Origin: Ulva prolifera
Lineage: Eukaryota; Chlorophyta; Ulvophyceae; Ulvales; Ulvaceae
Assembly (NCBI GenBank): GCA_023078555.1
Contig: CM041200.1
Location: 3,589,921 to 3,653,920 of the forward strand
Direction: 5' to 3'
DNA length: 64,000 bases
Below the pieces are notes generated by a model. The model did not search any database and was not told where the DNA came from. It saw nothing but the letters and a program-made list of their open reading frames with translations. This document shows positions 22,886-35,767 of this stretch, in pieces. The translations under genes and the position numbers were made by a program. How positions within the stretch are numbered: the first letter of the stretch is position 1; the number at the start of each line of letters is the position of its first letter.

Positions 22886-25231
22886 GAAAGCAAATGAACC
22901 GTTGCACGAACACTCCGCACCATCTGACAGGCAACGGAAAGGTTACTTATTAACCGGGTACATGAGGGTAAGCATTCATTGCTGATCGCACGCATGGGCT
23001 GCACATCCAGCGTCGAGAGGAACTTGTAGTCATCACGTTTCCGTGCTGGCAGCTCTCGATGTATCCGGATGCGCACAGGTGATAGCTCGATGCGGCACAC
23101 TGGCGCAGCATAGAGACACAGAAGAAGTGATAATTTGTCCTCATGTAGCTGTCCATGAGCGAGCACACTGAAAGGTGATGTGCAGCGCGTACCTGTTGGT
23201 GACCGCACAGCCTCACAATTCGTTTGGAACACCGAGATAAGCCTCTGAACCTGTTGTTGGCAGATGTGGTGTTGAACTGCGCCCTTTTTCGCCTGGCGAT
23301 CACTTGAGAAGCTTAGCTGTTGCTACCCGCGAGTGACGCTAGGAATCCGCGACGGGATGCACAAGCACAAGAACACACACGCTCCCTCAGAAATGGCTGT
23401 AAATGACAATAAACTTATCGCACTGACTGCCTTATACTCGGCGGACACGGGACATCCTCGCCGACGATGGAAGCGCTACGTCACTTCTATGTCCCGATCG
23501 ATGTTGCAATCCCTTAGGACATCATACCTGCACAAATTTATCATTGAACGTCAAGCTGCTGTACGCTGTGTGACAGTAGTCTACGTCCTGAACCCGCACG
23601 TCGATGAATGTTGACAGCTGATGCGCATGCATTACTTCTGCGGCCGAGTGCAACATCGAGAGCCAACGGGGTCACCTCCAAAGCGTATTGACAGCCCAGA
23701 GAACCATTGCACCATATAACCGTCCAATTTCAAAAATTATATTCGCCACATGCGTCTGCGGTCTTGCACACTGCCCTTGGAGATGATTTCCCACCACGTA
23801 GGCTCCTTGGTGAATGTCGAACGGCAGTCGCGATTTGCCACGCATGTGCGCAGCGCATGCCGCTGCGGGACAAGAGTGGAATTGCATAGCCCGTTGTTGG
23901 ATCCATGCATGCGACGTATCTGCCTGTGTACATTGCATTGACAACGGCGTAGCTCAAAGCATACGTCGGTGTGGGTTCGGACTAGAGACGGTACCACTGG
24001 CTCATGTCATCAGCGCATCATTCTGCGGGGATGCAGTCTCGACGTCTTGTGAGGGCGAATTTCGGATAATATACACATCAACGACGAAGGCATCATCAGC
24101 ACGAACGTAGCGACACAGGTTCAGATTCTGTGTAGAATTTAGGTTAGTGGATGCCCTCCCCGGTGCATCGTGCATCCGGGTGAGGTACGTAATGGGCTTT
24201 GGTTCGGCAAAAGTTGACTGTTTCAAGCAACTCTTAACATTTATATCTGACGCAAGTGCCAGGGATAGGTTTAGATTCTTTTTCTTATTTGCACTCTTGT
24301 CGGGTATCGCGTCGCTTTTGGACAACGTTTAGCAATCGTCAGATTGTGATTGTGCAACGCCGCGATGCCTGCGCACTTCGCTGGAAGACATTTCACAAGG
24401 CCTCCTTTTGGCTTCTTGTCCGCTGATGAACGCACTGAGGCAGGCCCAGAGTAGCGCGATCATTGTGGACCGTCCAGTTGCGTGCACTATGCAGTCTTCT
24501 GTCTGAGGTAGAAATCTCGCTGTATGATGCTAACTGAACAAGAATCACAAACTAAACGTCACAAGCTTCGGCCTTCCCAAAGAGCATCGATCATGTGCAC
24601 TTTCACCTCGAGCTCATTGTCAACTTACGCTAAAAGCTCCCAACTCACAGACAGTAGGATCCTATGCAGACCCTTCATGAGGTTGGTTGCACCCTCACTG
24701 ACTTGCTCACCAAGAACAGGACTCGTGGCTTGCCTGTCAATTCCTTTCCCATCTGCATTGGACACTGTAGGGCATGATGGACGTCAACACATCAAGAAAT
24801 CGGCCGCCCGCCATATTTCTTACAGATTTCCTTGCAACATGCGCTTAGGGGACACAGACACAAGAGCATCGCAACTGGACTGGTCATGTGGAACAGATTG
24901 CCTAGCTCAAGTGCTGCTAAATCGGTACTGTTGGCTTCCACCGATAGCCATCATCTCTATCAGCTTGCAGTGCTGATGAGGTCGCAGCTATGTGGTCGAA
25001 TGGGATGCATTTCTGTTTCCACCACACTGTTGACGTCCATATTTCTCCCTACTGCTTGTAAGAGCCTTGATCATCGCTGGCACGGATCATGGCAGCGCCG
25101 CCTCAGCAAGACAGGCAGCGCAGTCAAAGCTTCTACAACTACCGCTTGTTTCGGCCGCGGGTAGGCCGGAGTAAATTCTTCACTGCTGAAAGCTGTGCCA
25201 TTTCAGGGCAAAAACAGCAACTCAGTTCCCC
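22886..25231. other. Spacer between gene B start and gene A end (unit 1)
   Basis: About 2.3 kb holding the 5' flank and presumptive promoter of gene B and the 3' flank of gene A, both minus-strand. Only short frames occur (for example 24,002-24,325 minus and 24,524-24,976 plus), with no recognisable domain or repeat. Confidence 0.45.
24820..24824 (-). terminator. Candidate TGTAA poly(A) signal of gene A
   Basis: First TGTAA on the minus strand after the TAG stop of gene A, about 450 nt downstream; also at 51,634-51,638 in unit 2. Distance is long, so confidence is low. Confidence 0.25.
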
Positions 25232-25297
25232 GGGTGGGACTATGAGAGGTAGCAGAAAGATCATGGGTGGGACTATGAGAGGTAGCAGAAAGATTCC
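25232..25297. repeat. 33-bp tandem repeat covering the stop codon of gene A (unit 1)
   Basis: Two units starting GGGTGGGACTATGAGAGG, at 25,232-25,264 and 25,265-25,297. The TAG stop of gene A (25,273-25,275) is in the second unit, and the first lies just beyond it in the 3' UTR. The paralog gene B has no such repeat at its stop. Confidence 0.95.
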
Positions 25298-28200
25298 GGC
25301 AACTCCAGAATGACTGTTCCATCTGAAATTGTCACGCTGGTCTGGCATGTTCCAGCAGGATTTGAAGGAATGAAACCAGTGATCCATGCGTCACCAACAA
25401 CCTTCACTCCTGTGGCTGGGACTCCATCAAATTGCACATTTGGAACCCCTGCGAATCGTGCAGCAATATCAACATGGATGATGGATGCAATTTCTTAATG
25501 ATGGTACGCACAGCACAGCATGTGAACAACAAGATGCGCGCAAGTCTGGTGGAAATGCAATATCGATAATCTGGATCTGCATGCGTATGGTTGCATAGCT
25601 GGCCATGCAGTCATACGCATGCAGAGCCAGATGTCAAAGTTCCATCCACGTTCAATTCCACATTCGCTCACATACATGGATGGCACAGGGGTATACTTCC
25701 ATGCATCTTGCATGCACTCTGAGGCCACACATGGGCAGGCTAGCCATCGAGTAATAGTGATGCCACCATCGCATGTCCCCTATGCTTGGATGGGACACGG
25801 AATTCTGCAGTTGTGTCATCTTGCTGGGAATGACAGCCCACAGAACAAGCACGCACCATTGAGCGCATCGAAGTTGGCACCTCCGATGATGAACGTGTTG
25901 GGCCCGGGCTGCGCCTTCATGCCACGGTCTGGCATGATGTCATAAACAGACGGGTTGCCATTGTTCACGAGTGTCGCATCTACTGGCACATTGAAGAGGA
26001 TGTTGCCCGAGTTCATACTGGCAATGATGTGCACTCCTCCAGGAGCATGGATGATATCAAGGCCTGGGGATCTCGGGTAGTTTGCATCATCCTTATCGGT
26101 CACTTGTTTGCCAGTCTTTGGGTTGTAGCGGATGGTGTGCTTCTTGTACCCTGCGATGAAGAGGCGCTCCTTGAATGCACCGCCAAATGCGTGAGAGTTA
26201 TACTCAGTCATGCCACCAAGCGCTGACTGCATCACTATGTCTGGCTTGCACTGTGTAGGGTACTCATTCTTGAGCTGGTTCAGCGCAATGAATGCGCATT
26301 CATGTGACGCGCCCTGACGGCAACGCGCCAAGTTAGGAGCACCAGCATAGCAACCCTGCACAAAGAGTTTTCGTATACAGTCTTCCATGATTCTCTTCGA
26401 TGATACACAGTATCCTCTTCAGGAACTCCTTGACAAGCAGAGCCCCTTCACACCTAGAATAGGAGATTCTTCACGCCGGGTCCCTGCCATGGCAGGAGCA
26501 AAGACAACGACATACCTGCCTCAAGTCCACATAGACCGCGTCCCCAGTCTCTGGGTCCGGAGCAGTCTTTGGCGCCAGCGTGTTGGTGACGCCTGTCAAG
26601 GTTGCGCCAAACTTCTTGTTTGGCCCGTTGATTGTGACCATCACATTCCCTCGAATGCCTACTCGGACATCATATGGGTTGCGTGTGCCGGTGGCGAAGT
26701 TTGTAATGGAGGGATTTGTCTGTCTTACCCAGTCGCCCTGGCGCTGATCCATAGGGTCTGTAATATTCCCAGGGGCATTGGGTAGAACCTCATACGTCGC
26801 CACACCGCTGAAGCTGGGAGAGTTGATGTCGATGTCCAAAATGTTCGCACATGTGGGATTGTCCTGCGAGACATCACAGCGAAGCCAGTCAGCCAGACAT
26901 CAGCGCAAGAGAGTCAATGGTGTTCTGCGATCGGCAGGGACTGGTAGAAGGCAGCAGAGCGCAGTGGCAGCATTTCGGACAGATGCTGCTACTAGGGCAG
27001 GACCACATGCATACTCACAGCGATCCAGTGCAAAAGGTCGGTCTGGAGCACGATAGCAGCACCAAAGAGCACACCGGGAGCAGCCCAAGCGCGCCAGGAA
27101 TGCCAGCATTCGTCTGACTGCCAACCGCCACCAGCAGATGTCCGTTGTGCGCAAAGTCGATGCCATTGACAACATGATCCCCATTTGCAACTGAGAGGTT
27201 TTCGATGAACTTGACGGCTTCCGGCTTGGCATCTGAGGGCTTGACATAGTAAATCTGCACCCACACCTCACAGAACTGGACTCTCCTGCTTCAAGTGGCA
27301 CACTGGACTGACAACAGCATGATTCTGCTTGCACGTAGGTCATTGCTGCCCATGGACCCTTCTGGCGAAACCATTCATTTCAAGACCGAAGCAGATGCCG
27401 GCTGCACCATTGCATACCGCACACAAGCAATGCTGGGACGGACAGGCGATCAATGTGATAGAAGCCTCCGCACCGCGCCATCATACGGAGCCGGATCATC
27501 TGGTGGCTCGCCTCCTTGAGAGTAGAGTGGAGACAAACTGAAGTAGAGCTTCCAGTCATCATCAGAGTCACGGGGGTCACAGGCCAGCCCGAGGATGGAC
27601 CAGGCGCCACGTGTCGATGTGAGTTTGTACGGCTGGGGGGTGGCAACCACCATTCGGCTGCTCACAACTTCATAATTGCTGTCCAAGGTGTACTCATGGA
27701 TCCCACCAAGGCGTTGACCGTTGGCATATGCACTGGCAACATACAGCTTTCCATGGCAGAACTTGAGTCGGCACGGCTGCACAATGAATGAACACGTTGA
27801 TAGTGCAGCACCACTGGCAGGTATGCCACGCTATATGCAGCGTCCAGTTGCACAGGGAGCAATTTTTTCCAGGCAGCGATTGATGCATTCCCTGTTCGAT
27901 CATCTTGCATGTGCACAGAGATCAGAATGCACCGCTTGATGCATCACACCTCAGAGAATGGAACAGATAGCTGCTTGTACTTGGGGACGTCTCCAAAGGG
28001 ACCGCCTTGTGAGGAAGTCACACCCGCTGCCGCAGCAGCGATGGTGACCTTCACGGCGTTTGAGGTCCTTGTGCCACGCTTCACAGTGATGTCATACTCC
28101 CCAGGCGCCAGCTGTGGGTATGTAAAAGAGATTGAAGCGCGCTCGTGTTGCTTTATCTCTGCCTCGACTGACCCAATGAAGACCACCGCTGGCTCTTGCA

Positions 28201-28371
28201 GCAGAAAACCTGCATGTTCACAGTGCTGCGGGTGTTGTTTGTGCCTGGTCAGCTGCTGCAGTTTTCAGGATAATACAGCTGGGCCCTGGGGCACGGCTCC
28301 CAGTAAGCTTCAACCCAAGCAGCATTGGATCAGAGATCAGCGTTCTCAGAATGGTGTGACACGCTTGGCAT

Positions 28372-28424
<53 letters not shown>

Positions 28425-31400
28425 TTTGGTTTTTTTTTTTTTTTTTTTTGTTTTTTTTTTTTTTTTTTGTTTTTTTTTTTTTTTGTTTGTTTTTGTTTTT
28501 TTTTTTTTTTTTTTTTTTTTTTGTTTTTTTTTTTTTGTGTTTTTTTTTTTTTGTGGTCATCCTGCAGCGCCCCTTTGATGACTCCATTGTTGCCAGGCTT
28601 TGCAGTTGAGTCTGTGGTGAGCTCGTTGATTGTTGGGGGTTGCTGGGAGATGTCGGCAAAGCTGCTGCTGATGGGCAGGCCATTGACGGTGACTTGCACA
28701 GACGCAGCTGCCGGCATCAGGAGCCTGCACTCGAGCACCGGCGCCATGTCACATGGCGTCAGTTCAGTCAGGAGTTATGCACCACGACGTCAGGTAGCCA
28801 TGCACCACAACACACCCCTGGTGTATGCGGAGCACACACCTCACGTCAAGCTCATGGTTGCCCTCGGGCTGATTGAAGTTGCCTGTGGCGAGCATTGTGC
28901 CGCCTACAGCAACGTAGGCCTGGGCGCCGGCAGGTGCACCGCCGACCATCACAGCGGCCGCGCCGCCGGCGTGGTAGAAACACTCCCCGCATGCGCAGCA
29001 CAAATGAGCCAGCCTTGGGCTGGTCCGGCTCTTGCGCCGCAAACGGTGTGGATGTCATGAACGCGCGGTCAGGGTTGGCGGGCAGCGGTCGAGCTTCGAG
29101 GTGGTGGTGTATACCTGTGTCAGCGACCCTGCATGCACTCGTGGGCGTTGTGGTATGCGCCCTGCACGTAGGGCTGCTCGATGCGAGTGTGATATGGACA
29201 GCATTGTTGAGGAGGGCATAAAAATTTGAGTGGATGTGTGATGCAGTCCCTGCGATGCTTCCTGCGTCAGTATCCATGTCCTCATGACACACAAGCTTGT
29301 GCCACATCATGGACATCGGGACGCCAAGCACCAAGAAGACCTTGTTGGGCACCAACAAATCCAAGGCACACGGACCCACACACATGCCAAAACGGGCGGG
29401 GCAAGGGCACCTGGAACTTCCTTCTCGGGAGCGACGACGATGGTCTGGCTGGTGGACAGTGACAGCATCGCATCGTCAGTGATTGTCAGTGACATGGTGT
29501 ACGTGCCAAACGGATAGAAGCACTTTGCAACCCTCGTTCTTGCCAACCACCTCACCGGAGGTCACGTCCTCCCAGAGGAACGCCTGGAGCTTGCGATTAG
29601 GGTCGTGTGTGTGGCTCGTTGAACCATCAATGATCACCTGCACACGGCCTGCCCCCTTGCGCCTTCGGGTACAATATGAACGATGCACATAAGCAAGTAG
29701 GAAGTTTTGCCTGATTGCAGGAGGTACAATGTGGTCGGCTGCTAAACACACAGCTCACCCTTGCGCACAGCATGCATGAGCGTACGGATTGCTAGATGCT
29801 GTAGCGTTGGCAGTTCGTAGCACTCCTGCATTCTTAGCTACACATGCAAGTGCATTTCAGACCAGTGTGAGCACCTCAGCGCCGCCCACACTCTCAGGCT
29901 CGGTGAACACAGTGTCCCCTGAGACCACAGGGTGCAATGTGTGTGCCTTGGCCCAGGGGTCGCCCCCGACGCCCGTCATTGTCGCCTGTCCCAGCTCTGT
30001 GCTGCCACCCCAGAATGACATCAGGACTGCTGCCATCAAGGAAGGCGGTCGGCTCGAAAAAGCCAATGACCCGGCGGGCGGTGCCGCCAGCAATGATAAA
30101 CGGTGGATCCACCGGCGCGGGATTACCTGGACCTGAGCACCTGGACACGCCACGGTTGTCATGTGCTCGATCGCTGAGATTCTTGGATGCCGCTGTGACA
30201 GTAACCCAGTGGTTGGCATCGAGGACTGCTGGCAGACCAGCAGAACATGCTTCTTCAACAAATCAAAACACGACCAGCCTGTCAAACAGAGCCCCGCCAT
30301 CATTCATTGATCCTGAAATGGCTAATACTCTGGCAGATTGGAATGGTATTGATAAGGTGTTTACAGATGCATGCGTGTCCCATTTTGGTGTACATCAAAG
30401 GCGCACTTGACCCGCGGTGCATTTCCGCCTTCACCAAACTGGATGACAAAGTACGGAATGGCTGCATCATTCTCGTTCTCCAGGAGGCTGCATGAGATGT
30501 GTGTGATGGTTTGCTGGGTCTTCCCTGAGTTTGTCAGCCGCAGAGCAGCAGCATTGCTCTGCCAGTCATCTGGGCGACCTCCCCAAAGCCCACAGATGGG
30601 GGGGTCCACATTGATAGCGCCTTCGATCCGCTGCAGCTTCCCAGATGCCACGCACGCTTTCATGCCTTTTGGAACTGAGAAAGTGACTGGCACCATACGT
30701 GTTGCACTGGTAGGAGGTGCGGTAGGCTCCGTTGGTGCAGAGGGCTCTGGAGCGGGGTCAACTGTTGGCTCAGGCGCCTGTGGCAACTGGTGGGGGATCC
30801 TCAGGAGGGAGCTGCGGCTCACTCTCTGGGGGTGTGGCCACTGGTGGCGCAGGTCCTGGAGGGGGCGCCGACGCAGCCGGAGGGTTGCCCTCGACATCCA
30901 GAGACTGATCGGGCTTAAAAGACTCTGCATCAGGGGAAGAGGATTCAGTCAAGGGTGGGGTCGACAGGGCTGCCAACGGGCGTGGCATCCTGCGGGGGAG
31001 TGGTCTGCTCCGCTGTGTTAGTGTTTTCATCGGGATCTGTGTCGGGATCACGATCAGGCTGGGAGTCAGTGTTTTGTCAGGATCTTTGGTGTTTGATGTG
31101 TCTGTGTCAGTGAGCCCATTGTCTGTGTCTTCAGATTGAGGAGTAACAGAGTCAGGGTCAGGTGCTCCAGAATGCTCTGGTTCATTATCTGCAACCATGG
31201 CCACACCAGTGTCACCGAGACTCGTTGCTCCTATTTCAGAACATGCAGTACACTGCTGCAGCTGGTTGCATCTCTGCGACCATGTGTCCATGGATAAATC
31301 AAGTCAACGCGAGGGCCTCAGCTCCAGCATAGCGCACAACAGCAGTATCTCACAACACTGCTGCAAGCCCGATCGCAGCTTCCCAGCGCAATCCAATCGC

Positions 31401-34400
31401 AGGAATAGACGTACCAAACATCGGGGCCTGCACTTCGCGAGCATATAGTTTCATGATGCCGTTGAGGATCGGGTTCTGGACCTTCCGCCGGAGCTCAATC
31501 ATGAGGCTAGGAGCTGTAGGCATGATCACAAACTCCTTGACAACCGCCTTCAGATAGCCACCCTCAGCCGCCAGGTCCACATCCTCGAACTGCAGTCAGT
31601 ACTATTCAGCACAAGCGGCATCCAATCGTAGCGGCCTTTCACAACTGTGGCGCCAATTTGAGATTCATATGAATGCAGGCACACGGCACGCGCACATCGG
31701 CAACTGCTAGCAGTACAGCAGAGAGAATGGTGCTGGGAGGGTGGAGCGTCACCTGATGGGTTGCCATTCACATACACATCAAACGTGCGGTCCACCAGGT
31801 GTGTCAAACGCCACCATCGGCAAAGTGCAGCACGACGCGCAGCTTGGGAGCCAGGCACGACCGGGATCTGCAGGGTGATGTCTGAGGGCGGGTGCAAAGC
31901 AGTGGGTGCTGTACAGCCCAGCCTTGCCAGCCGGCATCCCCGTGATGGCCTGGTCTGTGGTGAACTTCTGGAACCCCGCGGCGGCCAGGGTCTCCATGGG
32001 AGCCCAGCCCGGGCCGGCCGAGCCGCAGGCCGCGGCGCGCGCGAGGCCTGTGCCAGCGAGGATGCGGCTGCGATCCGCTGCAGCAGCGTCGACGCCTGGG
32101 CCGTCGACAGCAATAGCGCTGATCATTGGCAGTCCCACCTGCGCGACCACAAAGCACTTGCACTGCTGCTGTGTCATGGGCACTGCCGGGCTCATGGTGA
32201 TAGTTGAAGCTAACGCTTGTGGTGCATGCAGATGGTGTTGGCACCTGCTGCTGGGACTCTTTCTGCATGTTCCATGCATGTAGAGCACATGATCGACGCA
32301 AACGGCTACATGGCAAGTGTATGGACTGAGCGACCCCATTGACTGCTCTTGCCCAGCTATACGTGCGGCATGTGATGCACACAACGAGGGCAAGGGAAGC
32401 GCACAGCAGCGGTGACCGTCACCGTCATGCGGCTGCTTGTCGCGCTGGCTGCGACAGACATGCCGACAGCAGCGTTCGTGCCAACATCCTTGAAGATGTC
32501 CACATTGGCTTGCCAGGGGCATGCCGTCCACAGCAACGTCCAGAAGCCGCGAGCCCACGGTTGCCATCCCTCTGCGAGCAGCCAGAACCTCACACATGGC
32601 CACTATGCTGCAGCAACTATCTTGCGGGAAAGCACGGGACAATCTAAGGAGCGTACGAGGTTGCGGCAAAGTAGGGCGTGATGGTGTACTGGCTGGCCGT
32701 CCCGCACGTGAAACGTCGCTGTGATGGCGCCGCCCGCCGCCGTCATGCAGACCTCTCTGAAGCACCAGCCGCAACCAGGTCGCCAGAGCGGGGTCAGCGG
32801 GGGTGATGACGGAGGCGATACAGAGACAGCGACAGGTCAGCGCTCGTGAACGCCTCGGGTCCCGGGGTACAGGATCTCGCCACCGGGGCTCTGCAGGAAG
32901 ACCTTGGAGCCGCAGGCGACCACTATATGGTCATCAGCGCGGTCCAGCAACGTCAAGCCGACGGCGCTGGATTTGGCCGTAATCTGCGACAAACCTCTAT
33001 CCCTGTGATTGGCGGGAACCCGTTCAAGGACGACACGACGACCTGCAAGGCCGTCCGGCCCTGCATGCACAATGCAGAATCAGAAGTTGTGCCTGCTGAC
33101 AAATCATGCTGCTGACACAGTTGCGAACGACGTCGACGTGGTGGGGAAATTTGGCAGCGCAGGCGGGGGAGCACCAGCGCGGGCCTGGAAACGCTTGCTC
33201 TGGTATTTTGAGAGTCACCGGTGCCGGCTGCAAACTCCTCTCGGCTCTCCGCAAACACCTCATGGCCGTCCACGGTCACGATGATGTCCGACTGTGCGTA
33301 TACGGCGGATCGAGTAAAGAAACAGCACGACCTCATACGTGACATCCTGCATGAAACCGTAGCGGTGTCGCACCAGGCCGACACATGACCTCGTTTTCGT
33401 TGGTACACATCTACCACCAGAGAAGAGCCTGCTCACAGACACAGCCCGGAGATAGTGCACAAGCAAGAACTTGAGCAAGCTGACACCTTGATTAGGTATC
33501 ATTTTGCAGCCTATGGGTCAACAAAAGGGCCGCTCACAAGGAAACAGTTGTGTAGGCAAAGTAAACTGAAGCTGAGGCACCCAAAGGCACTGTGCCCACG
33601 ATTGAACACCACAACGTCAAGAAGCGGGCACAGATCTGAACATGTTGCGCACAAGATCAAACGAGCTTGGGGCAATTCTTTGCAGGCGTCATGTTTGGCA
33701 AGCAGGTGTCGATGCGGTTGCACCTCATCTAGAGGCAGGTTGAATTCCAGTTGGTCAGAATCAACTGCAGGCAAGCATATATCCTGGAAGAGTGCAGCAT
33801 TGCGACTTGCATCTCCAACCTGTGCCACAATGACATCTTGCTTCTCAAGGAACTTGCTGCTTGCCATGTTGAGGTCTGTGCTCAGGGTCTCTGGCGTGGT
33901 GGGCAGCGAGGAGCATGCCATGCGATATACTACCAGTGCCGCCTGTTGGTCTGTGTCGCCCTCCGCTACAGCACCACAGGCTGTGATGTTGACAAACGAG
34001 CTTGGATGCGGGCAAGACACACAAGCGATCACAAGCTCGCACCCGTGGTCTCAAACACCTGTGCCACTGGTTCAGGGCACTCTTTGGTGGCATAAATCTG
34101 AATTCCACTGATCAGAGCAGGGCCACTGCCATCAACAGGTATGAAAGACAGCTGAAGAAGACCTGTGTCAAGTGACAGCAAGTCCGTGTCCAGGGTGCCA
34201 CCGCCACTGCCGTTTGCAGACACATCATACTCACTTTCTAGAGGCCTGCCATTAGTATGAATTCTGAGTGTCCTTGGTGTATCTGTAGGGTCGGCGAAAT
34301 ACATCCTGACTCGGAGCGAGCATTCAGGTGGCACAGCAAAGGTAAAATCCAATTGTGTGTTAGTGGCTTCGCAAGTTGATGAGAATAAAGAGCCTTCTTC

Positions 34401-34799
34401 AGCAGCACGGTTTTGCAAGTGCCTGACACCGGTGCCGCTTGCCTGTAAAGAAGCGCAGCATGGAAACGAAACTGTCTGTGTCTAGATGCAGGTGTGGGTT
34501 GCCAGATCATATGTGCTGAGCCACTGTGTTCTAATGCAATCAACGACGAAGCCCACCAAGAAGTCAGAGGATGGTTTCCAGTCGGCACTGTCCAGCCAAA
34601 CGCCCGTGCCTTTGTCGAAGCAGTGCATGCTTTTGAGAAGTTTGCCATCGGGTTGCAGCAGCTCCGTGGTAGCCTGAACTTGTAAAAGGTCCCGGATGTG
34701 CGAACTTGCCGACACTATGCCACAGAAAAGGAGTAGAGCGCCGATCTGCGCCGCTGCTGCTTGTGCCGGGATGCTTCTCATGGGTCCGAATCTCCACAT
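25273..34799 (-). pseudogene. Gene A, damaged assembly copy (unit 1)
   Basis: Same gene as 52,087-61,431. Exons 1-3 (34557-34799, 34043-34442, 33724-33965) and 14-19 (27950-28209, 27474-27776, 27075-27254, 26516-26863, 25857-26355, 25273-25448) are intact. Between 28.4 and 33.4 kb there are many one- or two-base indels against unit 2. Examples: an extra A near 28,978 and a missing G near 29,087 in exon 12; an extra C near 29,530 in exon 11; an extra A near 30,032 in exon 10; at least five changes in exon 9; several in exons 4-8. Exon 13 (28573-28724) keeps its length but loses its GT donor beside the G/T tract. Most breaks are in short homopolymers, so I read them as uncorrected sequencing errors, not biological decay. 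Confidence 0.8.
28372..28554. repeat. Inflated poly-G plus poly-T tract in intron 13 of gene A (unit 1)
   Basis: 51 G followed by ~130 bases of T with scattered G. The same intron in unit 2 has only 25 G (55,186-55,210) and no T tract. The T part is therefore almost certainly a consensus artefact. Confidence 0.9.
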
Positions 34800-35767
34800 T
34801 CAGCAGTACTGGCGACCGTTCCAGCCCCACACTGTACGACAGTAACAAGCAGGATGTCACAAATAATACTCATGCGTCTTCTGACGGTATCATCCGATTG
34901 ACCACGACGTTGCGCTGCTTCGGAGGAAAGCGACTTGCAATGGCTCTCGCCAGCACTGCAACGAGCACGCTCATGTCAAAGAGCAAAAATATGCGCAGTA
35001 CAGGGAAACATGCAGGTTTCCTCCAACATGAGCGAAATGTTTGGCAACTGCGAGCAAACATCAGGACGCCAACTGGACACCGGAACCGACTGCGAACTTG
35101 CTATTCTTGGGCTGCTGCATAACTTCCGTGTCATGCCAGCGCTCTGAGACACTGCAGAAACGTGATCCGCACCACAGACGGTATAGAAAATGGTTTAAAC
35201 AGCCTCAGACTATCTCCAGCGGAGCAGCAACTGCTGCACCCGCGCGATATTATGGATCAAACAAGGCAGCACCTACACCAGACTTCGGGCGGAGGGGCTT
35301 CACGGTGATCTTGAGTCCTAGTACAAATGTAAGAAACTATAATCAGTAGTCTGGTGTCAATGTAACCCGTCCATGCACTGAAACAGTCCCAGCATATTTG
35401 TGCCGGTACACAACGGTGTTCAGCAGCCCTGCAAAGGAAGCGCAGAGTGTACGCGCGCTGTCTACTTGCTGCCGGTTGACTAACGCATTCATGGTGTGGC
35501 CCGTTACATCGCGGATCTGCCGACGCCAATACCTCTTCACGATACGAAATACCGGGCGCCAGCGAATGCATGCTTCTGCCACAATTGTGCAGTTGTGCGG
35601 GCACATGCAATGTGCAAAGACTGCTTCTGCCGGTGATCTAATCGATACACATGGCGTCAGCTTGCGTGTTTCCTCCTCCCGCTGTCTGAGGGCCTCGTAC
35701 TGAACTTGTTGAGCGTCGAGTTTGCCTTGCCTGTCTATTCTGAAAATATAAATCGTCCGAAGCTCCC
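34800..35767. other. Head-to-head intergenic region, gene A / YchF (unit 1)
   Basis: About 970 bp between the minus-strand start of gene A and the proposed plus-strand start of YchF, so a shared or bidirectional promoter region is possible. A minus-strand frame at 35,343-35,774 (143 codons) is open here but differs by two indels in unit 2. I do not call it a gene. A short plus-strand frame from the ATG at 34,939 (MALASTATST...) looks transit-peptide-like and is an alternative first exon for YchF. Confidence 0.4.

Noticed and set aside
27909-29060. 383-codon plus-strand frame through the poly-G/poly-T tract, and its 313-codon counterpart at 54,723-55,664
   Set aside because: It is antisense to gene A exons, half of it is translated G/T homopolymer, and its length depends on the artefactual tract.
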